DNA from: Pseudomonadota bacterium
GTDB lineage: Bacteria; Pseudomonadota; Alphaproteobacteria; Rhizobiales; Beijerinckiaceae
NCBI GenBank assembly: GCA_023386155.1
Contig: JAEWKH010000052.1
Location: 6,860-70,859, forward strand
Direction of reading: 5' to 3'
DNA length: 64,000 bases
The translations under genes were made by a program, and so were the position numbers. This document shows positions 1 through 8,083 of the stretch, one piece after another. The notes beneath the pieces were generated by a model. It was not told where the DNA came from, made no database searches, and worked only from the letters and a program-made list of their open reading frames with translations. The stretch's first letter is position 1. Each line of letters opens with the position of its first letter.

Positions 1-652
1 CGGAGCTCATCACCTCAGCCGTGCCTGCGCGCGTCAGGCGGATCAGCAGGCCGAGCTTGAAAAGGGCCAGGTTGAACGCCGGCAGGATGATGTAGCTCCA
101 GCCCTCGAGCGAGGTGATCGACAGGTTCATGCCGAGCACCTCGGAGGTCGGACCGCGCCCGCCTGACGGCAGCCAGCCCAGCTCGACCGCGAAGGTCATG
201 ATGAGCAGGAGTCCGACCCAGAAGCTGGGCACGCTGAAGCCGAGAACGGAGAAGGCCATGATGGCCTTGGCCGAAAGCGATTCCGGTTTGTAGCCCGCCC
301 ACAGGCCAAGCGGGATGCCGAGGCAGGTCGCGATCAGCATCGCAGTCAGCGCGAGCTCCAGGGTTGCCGGGAAGCGGGACCAGATCAGATTCAGCACCGG
401 CAGACGATAAATGAACGACTCGCCAAGATCCCCATGCAGCATGTTGTTCATGAACACGAAGTACTGCTGGTACAGGGGGAGGTCCAGGCCATAGCGATGG
501 ATCAAGGCCTCGCGCAACGCCTGATCGGACGCAGGGTCGATCATCACATCGATGGGGTTTCCAATGGCATAGACGCCAAGGAACACGAGGATCGACATCG
601 CGATCACGACCATGAGCGCCTGCAGGATGCGCTGTATAAGAAAACCAATCAT
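1..652 (-). CDS. ABC transporter permease, DppB/OppB type (partial, C-terminus off the left edge)
   Basis: Inner-membrane permease of a peptide/nickel-type (family 5) ABC importer. The minus-strand frame starts at an ATG at 652 (MIGFLIQRIL) and stays open to the window edge, so about 217 residues are present and the rest is missing. The start MIGFLIQR, the following hydrophobic segment, the GDLGESF region near residue 90 and the later segment with FSVLGFSVPSFW are typical of DppB/OppB proteins. It lies 153 bp downstream of the binding-protein gene on the same strand and is surely its partner; the second permease and the ATPases would lie beyond the window. No strong ribosome site is seen before the ATG, only a weak purine stretch. 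The substrate is not evident, but the divergent amide-hydrolase operon points to an amide or peptide-like compound. Confidence 0.88.
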   Translation of the reverse strand, partial: MIGFLIQRILQALMVVIAMSILVFLGVYAIGNPIDVMIDPASDQALREALIHRYGLDLPLYQQYFVFMNNMLHGDLGESFIYRLPVLNLIWSRFPATLELALTAMLIATCLGIPLGLWAGYKPESLSAKAIMAFSVLGFSVPSFWVGLLLIMTFAVELGWLPSGGRGPTSEVLGMNLSITSLEGWSYIILPAFNLALFKLGLLIRLTRAGTAEVMSS

Positions 653-732
653 GCTGTCTCGTGCATGGTGTCGAAAAGCCGGGGGAGACGGGCATGCGGC
701 CCGATGCTCCCAGGCATCCATCAATCAGAGAG

Positions 733-758
733 CCGGAGGGAAGGATAATCCCCTCCGG
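733..758 (-). promoter_or_regulatory. Hairpin between binding-protein and permease genes
   Basis: A perfect 8-bp inverted repeat (CCGGAGGG / CCCTCCGG) with a 10-nt loop lies in the 153-bp gap between the binding-protein stop and the permease start. No T-run follows on the minus strand, so it is not a classical terminator. In ABC operons such a hairpin often protects the 3' end of the binding-protein message and lowers permease expression. That role is inferred. Confidence 0.5.
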
Positions 759-805
759 GAGAGAAACGGGCCAGGCTCAAGCGACCCGGCCCGCCATCGA
801 TAGGA

Positions 806-2386
806 TCAGCTCTTCGGCTTGATCTCGTAGGCCAGGGTCTCCTGGTCGACGCGCGCCGGGATCGTGAGCATGCCCTTCTTGGCGGCCCAGACCGTCTGGA
901 TCTGAACGGTCGGGATCAGCGCACGGTCGTTCATGGAGACCTCCGTCGCCTTCTCGAAGAGAGCGCGGCGCTTCGGGTCGTCCATGGTGCGGGCACCTTC
1001 CTGAAGAAGCTTGTCGACTTCCGGATTGGAGTAGCCCTGCTTGTTGAAGGCGCCGAGGCCGAGTGTCGGATCGGCCGTGTGCACGAGGGAGCCGTAGGTA
1101 TAGCTCGCCTCGCCGGTCAGCGTGCCCCAGCCGCTCATCCAGAGCGAGAACTCGCCCTTCTGCTGCGCCGGGAAGAATACCGTGCCGTTGAGCGCGTTGG
1201 CGTTCACCTTCAGGCCTGCACGAGCCCACATCTGCGAGAGCGCTTCGCACACCGCACCGTCGCCCGGCAGGCGGTTGTTGGTGCAGTGGAAGTCGATTTC
1301 GAAGCCCTTCGGATAGCCGGCATCAGCAAGAAGCTTCTTTGCCTTCGCCAGATCGTAGGGACGCTCGGGCAGGTCCTTGTTGCCCCCGAAGAAGGTGGCG
1401 GGCATCAGCTGGTTGGCCGGACGCCCAAGCCCTTCGAGCACGACGCGCACCAGCGTCTTGCGGTCGATGGCAAGGTCCAAGGCCTCACGAACCTTGGGAT
1501 CGCGCAGCGGGTTGACGTCGATCTCCTTGCCGTCGACTTTCGCTTTCTTCGGCAGGGTTTCCTTCACGTTGGGCGTGATGTTCAGAAAGTAGACCGAATC
1601 GGCCACGAAGGTGTCGACCGACTTGTCCTTCTGCATCGAGGCGTAATCGGTGGCAGGCACATAGTTGACGAGGTCGACCTGGCCGGACTTCATTGCCGCC
1701 ATGCGAGCCGGATCGCTCGGGATTTCCTTGCGGATCACCTTCTGCCAGGGTTGCTTTCCGCCCCAATAATCCTCATTACGCTCGAGGACGAGATCGCCTT
1801 TCGGCTCCCAGGAGACAAACTTGTACGGGCCAGTGCCGATGGCAGCCTTGCCGGAATTGAACTGCTCGTTACGCGCCTCCATGCCGACGTTCTTCGACAC
1901 GACGAAGAGACGAATGAAGTCGTTGGGCAGGGTCGGAGCGGGTTTCTTGGTCTTGACGTGCAGGGTGTACTTGTCGGCCACCGAGGTCGACTCGACCTGC
2001 TTCGTGTAAATGGTCATGCTCATCGGGCCGGTGACGACCGGAATGCGATCGATCGAGAACTTCACGTCCTCAGCGGTCAGCTCAGAGCCGTCGTGGAATT
2101 TCACGCCTTCGCGAATCTTGAATTCCCACGTCGTGTCGTCGACGGGCTTCCAGGACGTGGCGAGGCCGGGCTTCAGACCGAGGTTCTCGTCAGACATCAC
2201 GAGCGTATCGAAGATGTGGCGCAGGGCTTCCGCCTGGCTGCCGAGCGTCGACCAATGCGGGTCGATCGAGTCCGGGCCGGCGCGCAGTCCCATGGTCAGC
2301 GTCTGCGCGGAAACCGATCCGCAGAGCACAGTTCCGAGAACGACGGCGGCGACGAGCGATCCACCAAGTTTGAAGTTTTGCTTCAC
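806..2386 (-). CDS. ABC transporter substrate-binding protein, family 5 (dipeptide/nickel type)
   Basis: Periplasmic solute receptor of 526 residues that delivers ligand to the permease encoded downstream. It has a Sec signal peptide (positive start, hydrophobic core, VSAQ cleavage region near residue 28). The family-5 layout follows: LTMGLRAGPDSIDPHW near the start, AEDVKFSIDRI in the first lobe and GTGPYKFVSWEPKGDLVLERN about residue 180. The length is normal for the family. The start is a GTG at 2386 preceded by a GAGGGGAAG ribosome site. It is transcribed away from the GntR gene across a 96-bp shared control region, so the regulator probably controls both sides. Ligand specificity cannot be read from the sequence; oligopeptides, opines, glutathione and nickel complexes are all used in this family. 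Confidence 0.92.
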   Translation of the reverse strand: MKQNFKLGGSLVAAVVLGTVLCGSVSAQTLTMGLRAGPDSIDPHWSTLGSQAEALRHIFDTLVMSDENLGLKPGLATSWKPVDDTTWEFKIREGVKFHDGSELTAEDVKFSIDRIPVVTGPMSMTIYTKQVESTSVADKYTLHVKTKKPAPTLPNDFIRLFVVSKNVGMEARNEQFNSGKAAIGTGPYKFVSWEPKGDLVLERNEDYWGGKQPWQKVIRKEIPSDPARMAAMKSGQVDLVNYVPATDYASMQKDKSVDTFVADSVYFLNITPNVKETLPKKAKVDGKEIDVNPLRDPKVREALDLAIDRKTLVRVVLEGLGRPANQLMPATFFGGNKDLPERPYDLAKAKKLLADAGYPKGFEIDFHCTNNRLPGDGAVCEALSQMWARAGLKVNANALNGTVFFPAQQKGEFSLWMSGWGTLTGEASYTYGSLVHTADPTLGLGAFNKQGYSNPEVDKLLQEGARTMDDPKRRALFEKATEVSMNDRALIPTVQIQTVWAAKKGMLTIPARVDQETLAYEIKPKS

Positions 2387-2482
2387 TTCACTTCCCCTCT
2401 TGCTAAGACCCTGGCTTTTCGTCCAAGGTGTTATTATCGATTAGAACGGTAGGTCACTCGGTTACGAAAAGTCAACAGCGCC

Positions 2483-3559
2483 GTGCCCAAACCACAACCA
2501 GCACATGCCGTTTCTGAAGGCATCCGTTACAAAGAAACAGAACAGAGGCCTGATGAGCGCATCCTTGTCAATCTTGCGGCTGCGCTCGACCGTTCTCTCC
2601 CCGTGCCGCTCGGCATCCAGCTACGCGGCCTGATCGAGTTTGGCATCGCCTTGGGCGAGTTGCCGACCGGCCAGCGCCTGCCCTCAGTCCGAGAGCTGGC
2701 GGAACGGGCGGGCATCGCGCACATGACCGTCGCAACGGTTTATCGCGAACTGCGCGAAGCAGGGCTCATCGAGGCAAAGCCGGGTGCGGGAACCTATGTC
2801 GGCGATGGGCACAACAGCAATGGCCTGCGCTCTTCTGCGATCCGCAAGATCCAGCACCGAATCGAAACCCTCTTCAACGAGGCAGAGCAACTTGGTCTTG
2901 CTCCCTCTGTCGTATCGTCCCTGGTGAATGCGCGCGCTGCACGTGGCCCGACACCGACACGGCCGCTGCGCCTCGTCATGGTGGGCAACTTTACCGAGAC
3001 AACACAGCAATATGCCAACAGGATTCAGGAATATCTCGGCACAGACGACACCATCACGGTGACGACGGTCGATACCCTTCATGCCGGTGAAGCCTTTCCC
3101 CTTCCCTGCGATATCTGCGTTACCCTCGCGCATCGTCGCGGCGAGGTCGAGCACCTTGTTCCCAGTGGCATTCCGGTCGTCGGCCTGAGTTTCATCCCGG
3201 CGGAGGAAACGCGGGCGCAGCTGGCCATGATCGATCCCATGGCGCGTATCGGCATCGTGTCGATCTTTCCCGAGTTCACCGCCCTGATGAAGCCCGGCGT
3301 GCTGCGTTTCGCGCCTCACGTTTCCGACGTAAGCGTGCGCCTGATCACGGCGCCCGACCTGGAGACCTTCCTGTCTCAGGTCGATGTGGCTGTCTATGCC
3401 AGCGGTGCCGAAGCCACCGTCAAAAAGCTGCTGCCCAAGAATCGCCAGGCCATGGAGTTCCGTTATGTGCCGGACCCCCACGCCATTCGTGCCACACTGC
3501 TCCCCGTGATCGAGCGCCTGCGCTCATCCAACCTTTCGCAAGAGGAAGTCCCTTCATGA
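2483..3559 (+). CDS. GntR-family transcriptional regulator
   Basis: DNA-binding regulator of 358 residues. A GntR winged helix-turn-helix lies at about residues 38-108 (GQRLPSVRELAERAGI, then TVATVYRELREAGLIEAKPG). The rest, about 150-350, is an alpha/beta domain that reads like a periplasmic-binding-protein or sugar-sensor fold (LRLVMVGNF, IPVVGLSFIP, MARIGIVSIFPEF), not the FadR, HutC or aminotransferase type. The start is a GTG at 2483; no better in-frame ATG precedes the HTH. The stop overlaps the creatininase start by 4 bp (ATGA), so it is the first gene of the operon. It probably responds to the substrate of the operon and also controls the divergent ABC transporter. Confidence 0.88.
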   Translation: MPKPQPAHAVSEGIRYKETEQRPDERILVNLAAALDRSLPVPLGIQLRGLIEFGIALGELPTGQRLPSVRELAERAGIAHMTVATVYRELREAGLIEAKPGAGTYVGDGHNSNGLRSSAIRKIQHRIETLFNEAEQLGLAPSVVSSLVNARAARGPTPTRPLRLVMVGNFTETTQQYANRIQEYLGTDDTITVTTVDTLHAGEAFPLPCDICVTLAHRRGEVEHLVPSGIPVVGLSFIPAEETRAQLAMIDPMARIGIVSIFPEFTALMKPGVLRFAPHVSDVSVRLITAPDLETFLSQVDVAVYASGAEATVKKLLPKNRQAMEFRYVPDPHAIRATLLPVIERLRSSNLSQEEVPS

Positions 3560-4254
3560 AAATCAGTGAGATGAACTGGCTTCAGGTCGAAGAATACCTG
3601 AAGACGGATGATCGCGCCGTGGTTCCGCTCGGCTGCACGGAGCAGCACGCCTATCTGAGCCTCTCCGTCGACAGCATTCTCGCGGAGCGCGTTGCATCCG
3701 AAGCCGCCGCCCCCACAGGCGTTCCGGTTTTCCCCGTCCAGGCCTACGGGATCACCCCCTATTTCATGGCGTATCCGGGAACCATTTCCCTGAAAGCCGA
3801 TACCTATCTGCGCATCATCACGGACATTCTCGACTCCTTGAAGCGCACTGGCTTTCGCAGGATTCTCTTCGTCAACGGCCATGGCGGCAACACGCCGGGC
3901 CAGACGGCTGCCATCGAATGGATGGGTGAGAATCCCGATTGCCGGGTCAAGTTCCACAACTGGTGGAATGCTCCGCGCACCTTCGAGAAGGTGAAGCAGA
4001 TCGATCCGGTCGCCTCTCATGCCTCCTGGATGGAGAACTTTCCCTGGACCCGTCTGCCCGGCGTTGAGCAGCCTTCCCACCAGAAGCCTATGGTCGATCT
4101 AGAGCGCATGCGAACCTTCGGGCCGGAAGGCGTCCGTGAGATCCTGCAGGAGGGCAATTTCGGCGGGTACTTCCAGCGCTCGGATGAGGAGATGAACGCC
4201 ATCTGGGCCGTCGCTATCGAAGAAACCCGCGCGCTGATCGAGAACTGGCAATGA
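3556..4254 (+). CDS. Creatininase-family amidohydrolase
   Basis: Metal-dependent hydrolase of 232 residues in the creatininase superfamily, which includes creatinine amidohydrolase, MftE and the enzyme that hydrolyses a formamide in riboflavin synthesis. Visible ligand residues are E29 and H31 in PLGCTEQH, D39, the glycine-rich NGHGGN at 107-112, and a later SHASWMEN segment resembling the second metal Glu. The usual HGPHLPL stretch is altered to HAYLSLS, so substrate contacts differ from true creatininases. It overlaps the gene before it and the gene after it by 4 bp each, a sign of translational coupling. Hydrolysis of a cyclic or substituted amide is likely; the exact substrate is unknown. 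Confidence 0.88.
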   Translation: MKISEMNWLQVEEYLKTDDRAVVPLGCTEQHAYLSLSVDSILAERVASEAAAPTGVPVFPVQAYGITPYFMAYPGTISLKADTYLRIITDILDSLKRTGFRRILFVNGHGGNTPGQTAAIEWMGENPDCRVKFHNWWNAPRTFEKVKQIDPVASHASWMENFPWTRLPGVEQPSHQKPMVDLERMRTFGPEGVREILQEGNFGGYFQRSDEEMNAIWAVAIEETRALIENWQ

Positions 4255-5267
4255 ACGAGAACACCATTCTGATTTGGGGCGCGGGCGCCATCGGGGGAAC
4301 GCTGGGCGCCTATCTCGCCCGCGCCGGCGAGGACGTGCTGCTCGTCGATATCGTCGAGCCCCATGTGGACGCCATGAACCGCGACGGCCTCTCCATCGAA
4401 GGGCCCGTCGAAACGTTTCGACAGCCCGTGAAGGCCGTTCGCCCTGGCGAGGTCAAAGGGCAATTCAAGCGCATCGTCCTAGCCGTCAAGGCGCACCACA
4501 CCCGCGATGCCGTGCGCACCCTGAAGCCGCACCTCGCCGAGAACGGCACCGTGCTGTCCGCGCAGAACGGGCTGAACGAGATCGTCATCGCCGAGGAAAT
4601 CGGCCCCGAGCGCACCATCGGCTGCTTCGTCAATTTCGGCGCCGACTGGCTCGAACCTGGCCGCATTCTCTTCGGCAACCGCGCCGCGGTGGCGGTCGGA
4701 GGGCTCGACGGGCAGACGACGGATGTGATCCGCGACTACCATCGCCTTCTGTCGATCTTCGAGCCGAACGCCGTGCTCACCGACAATATCTGGGGCTATC
4801 TGTGGGGCAAGCTCGGTTACGGCTCGCTTCTGTTCGCCACGGCCCTCACCAATGCGTCGATGTCGGAAAACCTCGCCTCGGAGCGTCATTTCCCGGTCTA
4901 TCACCAGCTCGGCCGGGAGGTCATGGCGGTCGCCAAGGCTCGTGGCGTGGTGCCGCTGGGCTTCAACGGCTTCGATCCCGACGCCTTCATGCCGGGAGCC
5001 GATGAGGCGGCTGCACGTCGTTCCGTCGCCGACATGGCCGAGTTCAACCGCCACACGGCCAAGACCCATTCCGGAATCTGGCGCGATCTCGCGGTACGCA
5101 AGCGCAAAACCGAAGTGGATGCGCAGATCGCCATCATCGCCAGCCTGGGCAGGGAATCCGGCATTCCCACGCCTGCCATCAGCAGGCTCGTCGAGCTGAT
5201 CCACGACATCGAGGACGGGCGACGCGAACAATCCTGGTCCACCCTCGACGAGATGCTGACGCCATGA
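4251..5267 (+). CDS. Ketopantoate reductase-family (PanE/ApbA) oxidoreductase
   Basis: NAD(P)H-dependent oxidoreductase of 338 residues. The N-terminal Rossmann motif GAGAIGG is at 10-16; a conserved stretch of the first domain (VLAVKAHHTRDAV) and the catalytic-domain NGLNE segment (QNGLNEIVIAEEIG) follow. A helical C-terminal domain (LWGKLGYGSLLFATALT) completes the fold. Family members reduce 2-dehydropantoate, but many paralogs act on other 2-oxo acids or 2-hydroxy acids. Its position inside a catabolic operon, with 4-bp overlaps to creatininase and SDR, argues for a pathway-specific oxidation or reduction and against vitamin B5 synthesis. Confidence 0.87.
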   Translation: MNENTILIWGAGAIGGTLGAYLARAGEDVLLVDIVEPHVDAMNRDGLSIEGPVETFRQPVKAVRPGEVKGQFKRIVLAVKAHHTRDAVRTLKPHLAENGTVLSAQNGLNEIVIAEEIGPERTIGCFVNFGADWLEPGRILFGNRAAVAVGGLDGQTTDVIRDYHRLLSIFEPNAVLTDNIWGYLWGKLGYGSLLFATALTNASMSENLASERHFPVYHQLGREVMAVAKARGVVPLGFNGFDPDAFMPGADEAAARRSVADMAEFNRHTAKTHSGIWRDLAVRKRKTEVDAQIAIIASLGRESGIPTPAISRLVELIHDIEDGRREQSWSTLDEMLTP

Positions 5268-6019
5268 TCCTCGATTTCACCAATCGCCGCGTCGCCGTGA
5301 CCGGAGCGGCTCAGGGCATCGGGCGAAGCATCGTCCAATGCCTCGCGGCCGAAGGAGCTCATGTCTGGGCGCTCGACATGGACGAAGCCGGATTGCGCGT
5401 GGCCACGGAGGCCGGAGCCAAGGCTGCCCGCACCCTCAACCTCGCCGATCGCACCGCAGTCGCCCGAGTCTTCGACGAGATGGCACAAAGCCTCGGCGGC
5501 ATCGACATCCTCGTCAACTGCGCCGGCGGCGTCCGCGGGCAGGTTGCGAAGCCTATCGAGGAGGTAAGCGAGGAGGACTGGCTCGTTCTCTTCGAAGCCA
5601 ATGTGCATGGTGCGTTCTGGTGCTCCCAGGCCGTCGCTCCGCACATGAAGCGCCAGAAGTCCGGTCGCATCGTGAACATCTCGTCCGGAGCCGGTCTTCG
5701 CCCGAGTCTCACGGGAATCCAGGCCTATACCGCCTCGAAGCACGCCCTCGTCGGGCTGACGAAGCAGCTCAGCTTCGAACTCGGCCCCTACGGAATTACG
5801 GTCAACAGCGTGGCTCCGGGCTTCGTGCTGTCGAACCCGGCAACCCAGCGCCAATGGGAGAGCTACGGCCCAGAGGGCCAGCAACGTCTGGTGGAGAGCA
5901 TCCACACGCGCCGCCTGGGATCTCCGCAGGACATCGCCAACGCGGTCATGTTCCTGGCCTCCGATGCGGCGCCATGGATCTCCGGACAAATCATCTCCGC
6001 GGATGGCGGACGCTCCTGA
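5264..6019 (+). CDS. SDR-family NAD(P)-dependent oxidoreductase
   Basis: Classical short-chain dehydrogenase of 251 residues. The cofactor motif TGAAQGIG is at 13-20, NCAG at about 85-88, the catalytic serine region NISSG at 138-142, and Y155/K159 in YTASK. An acidic residue after the second strand (ALDMD, about 36-40) suggests NAD(H) preference. The C-terminal ASDAAPWISGQIISADGG is standard. The gene overlaps the upstream reductase gene by 4 bp. It probably oxidises or reduces a hydroxyl intermediate made by the operon's hydrolases; the substrate is unknown. Confidence 0.93.
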   Translation: MILDFTNRRVAVTGAAQGIGRSIVQCLAAEGAHVWALDMDEAGLRVATEAGAKAARTLNLADRTAVARVFDEMAQSLGGIDILVNCAGGVRGQVAKPIEEVSEEDWLVLFEANVHGAFWCSQAVAPHMKRQKSGRIVNISSGAGLRPSLTGIQAYTASKHALVGLTKQLSFELGPYGITVNSVAPGFVLSNPATQRQWESYGPEGQQRLVESIHTRRLGSPQDIANAVMFLASDAAPWISGQIISADGGRS

Positions 6020-6066
6020 CGTCAGGAGCGTGCCGGCGGATTTCACGCAAGGAAACTGAGGGAAGC

Positions 6067-6966
6067 ATGGACGACATCAGCACCCAACCCTGGACATGGG
6101 ACGAGCAGACCTGGCGCTCCAAAGTAAATCATGTGCGGGCCGGGCGTTCCATGAAGCCGGCCAAGTGGAAAAACGGTGCCCGCTGCGCCGTTGCCCTGTC
6201 CTTCGACTCCGACCATGAGACGAATGAGCTGCGCGATGGCGGCAAATCCATCGGCCGCATGTCTCAGGGGCAATATGGCAACCGTCAGGGCGTGCCGCGC
6301 ATTCTCAATGCGCTCGCCAAGTACGATGCCAAGGCGACATTCTTCGTTCCCGCCGTTGCTGCTCTCCTGTACGAGGACGAGCAGCGCCGGGTCGTCGCGG
6401 AAGGCCATGAGATCGGAATCCACGGCTGGATTCACGAGCTCAACAGCCAGCTGCCCTATGAGATCGAGCGTGACCTGATGTTCCGCGCGACCGATACCCT
6501 GGAGCGGATCACCGGCGTGCGGCCCGTGGGCCTGCGCACGCCGTCCTGGGATTTCAGCCCCACCACGTTGCGCATCGAGCGGGAACTCGGCCTTCTCTAC
6601 GATTCCTCGCTCATGGCCGATGACGATCCGTACGAACTTCTGGAGCAGGGCGAGCCCACAGGCATCGTGGAACTTCCCGTGGAATGGATCCGTGACGATG
6701 CGGTCTATTTCAACATGCACCGGTTCAACGGCCTGCGCCCGCACACGCCGCCGACGGCCGTCTACGACATCTTCTTCCGAGAGTTCGAGCGCGCCTACGA
6801 GGAAGGTGGGCTCTTCCTGCTCACCATGCATCCGCATGTCACCGGCTATCGCTCGCGCATCTGGATCCTCGAAAAGCTCCTGGAGGAGATCACCTGCCGC
6901 TCGGACGTGTGGATCGCGACCCACGCGGAAATCGCCGCCTTCGCGAAAGCGGAATGCGCCCGATGA
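6067..6966 (+). CDS. Polysaccharide deacetylase (CE4)-family hydrolase, PuuE/cyclic-imidase-like
   Basis: Hydrolase of 299 residues with the NodB/CE4 fold. The first motif is SFDSDHE (D47/D49) and the second is H119-G-W-I-H123, the metal-binding HxxxH; H114 lies just before. It has no signal peptide, so it is cytoplasmic. That, and the PuuE-like ending (LFLLTMHPHVTGYRSR), argue for a role like allantoinase PuuE or cyclic imide hydrolase and against cell-wall deacetylation. The start ATG at 6067 follows a good site, GAGGGAAGC; the frame is open further upstream but that part is an out-of-frame reading of the SDR. The gap to the SDR is 47 bp, so it is co-transcribed. Confidence 0.85.
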   Translation: MDDISTQPWTWDEQTWRSKVNHVRAGRSMKPAKWKNGARCAVALSFDSDHETNELRDGGKSIGRMSQGQYGNRQGVPRILNALAKYDAKATFFVPAVAALLYEDEQRRVVAEGHEIGIHGWIHELNSQLPYEIERDLMFRATDTLERITGVRPVGLRTPSWDFSPTTLRIERELGLLYDSSLMADDDPYELLEQGEPTGIVELPVEWIRDDAVYFNMHRFNGLRPHTPPTAVYDIFFREFERAYEEGGLFLLTMHPHVTGYRSRIWILEKLLEEITCRSDVWIATHAEIAAFAKAECAR

Positions 6967-7075
6967 TCCGCCCTCCCCGCGCTCGTTGGGCAGGCTTCAT
7001 GAAGGCCGCCCCAACCGTCATCGCCCGAGCCTAGTGTACGCCTTGAAGACCTCTCTCACCTGAGAAGTGCATCTC

Positions 7076-8050
7076 ATGACCAGCAACACGATCCCCGACA
7101 ACGGCTTCGCACTCGCGATCCATGGCGGTGCAGGCACCATCCTGCGCAGCAAGATGACTCCTGAGCGAGAGGTCGCCTATCATGCGGGCCTCCGCCGTGC
7201 CCTCGATGCGGGACGCATTGTGCTGGCCGATGGAGGCACCGCGCTCGATGCGGTATCGGCAGCCGTCATGGCGCTCGAGGACGAGCCGCTCTTCAACGCC
7301 GGGCGCGGGGCCGTCTATACCTCGGCCGGCAAGCAGGAAATGGACGCCGCCGTCATGGATGGCCGCGACCGTTCGGCCGGCGCCGTCGCAGGAATCTGCG
7401 GCCCGCGCAATCCTGTTCTTGCCGCCCGCGCCGTGATGGAACATTCCGGCCACGTGCTCCTCATCGGCGAAAGCGCCATGGAGTTCTGCCGCAAGCAGGG
7501 ACTCGCTTTCGAAGAAGCGTCCTATTTCTACACCGAGCAGCGCTGGAATGCCTTGCAGGAAACCCTTGCCATGCGCAAAAGCGGGGCCGATGACCATGAC
7601 GAGTCGCGCAAGCACGGCACGGTCGGCGCGGTGGCCCGCGACCGTCACGGCAACCTCGCCGCAGCAACCTCCACCGGAGGCATGACCGCAAAAGCACCGG
7701 GACGGGTCGGCGACAGCCCGGTGATCGGCGCCGGAACCTGGGCGGACAACGAGACCTGCGCCATCTCAGCCACGGGCCACGGCGAGATCTTCATCCGCTA
7801 CGCAGCAGCTCACGAGATCGCCTCACGCATGCGGTATGCGGGCCAGTCGCTGGAGGAAGCGTCGCGTGCCGTCGTGATCGACATGCTGGCGCCGGCGGGC
7901 GGCTCCGGCGGCATCGTGGCGGTGGATCGTGCGGGCAACGTCTCCCTCCCCTTCAACTGCTCCGGCATGTATCGCGGAATGGTCCTGGGTGACGGAAAGC
8001 TACTGACGGCGATCTACGACGAGCCTCTCGTCGAATTTGAACGGATGTGA
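7076..8050 (+). CDS. iaaA: Isoaspartyl peptidase / L-asparaginase, Ntn-hydrolase type
   Basis: Plant-type asparaginase of 324 residues that hydrolyses beta-aspartyl peptides or asparagine after autocleavage. The N-terminal IHGGAG is at 15-20, and the cleavage and nucleophile site is HGTVGAVA with T182. The small subunit begins there (TVGAVARDRHGNLAAATSTGG) and contains GDSPVIGAG and SATGHGE. All landmarks of an active enzyme are present. The ATG at 7076 is preferred, with GAGAAG upstream; a GTG 9 bp earlier is possible. It sits 109 bp after the deacetylase gene on the same strand and is probably the last gene of the catabolic locus, releasing ammonia or aspartate from an amide-linked product. 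Confidence 0.9.
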   Translation: MTSNTIPDNGFALAIHGGAGTILRSKMTPEREVAYHAGLRRALDAGRIVLADGGTALDAVSAAVMALEDEPLFNAGRGAVYTSAGKQEMDAAVMDGRDRSAGAVAGICGPRNPVLAARAVMEHSGHVLLIGESAMEFCRKQGLAFEEASYFYTEQRWNALQETLAMRKSGADDHDESRKHGTVGAVARDRHGNLAAATSTGGMTAKAPGRVGDSPVIGAGTWADNETCAISATGHGEIFIRYAAAHEIASRMRYAGQSLEEASRAVVIDMLAPAGGSGGIVAVDRAGNVSLPFNCSGMYRGMVLGDGKLLTAIYDEPLVEFERM

Positions 8051-8083
8051 GACCCGCATCATCGCGTTTCAGGGGTGAGCACG

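Noticed and set aside
1079..2452. Long open frame (457 codons) on the plus strand across the binding-protein gene
   Set aside because: It is antisense to a complete family-5 binding protein with signal peptide; its translation is Arg/His-rich with no domain. High GC makes such shadow frames common.
5338..6066. Extension of the deacetylase frame upstream of 6067
   Set aside because: This part is the out-of-frame reading of the SDR gene and is Arg-rich; the ATG at 6067 has a proper ribosome site and begins the conserved protein.
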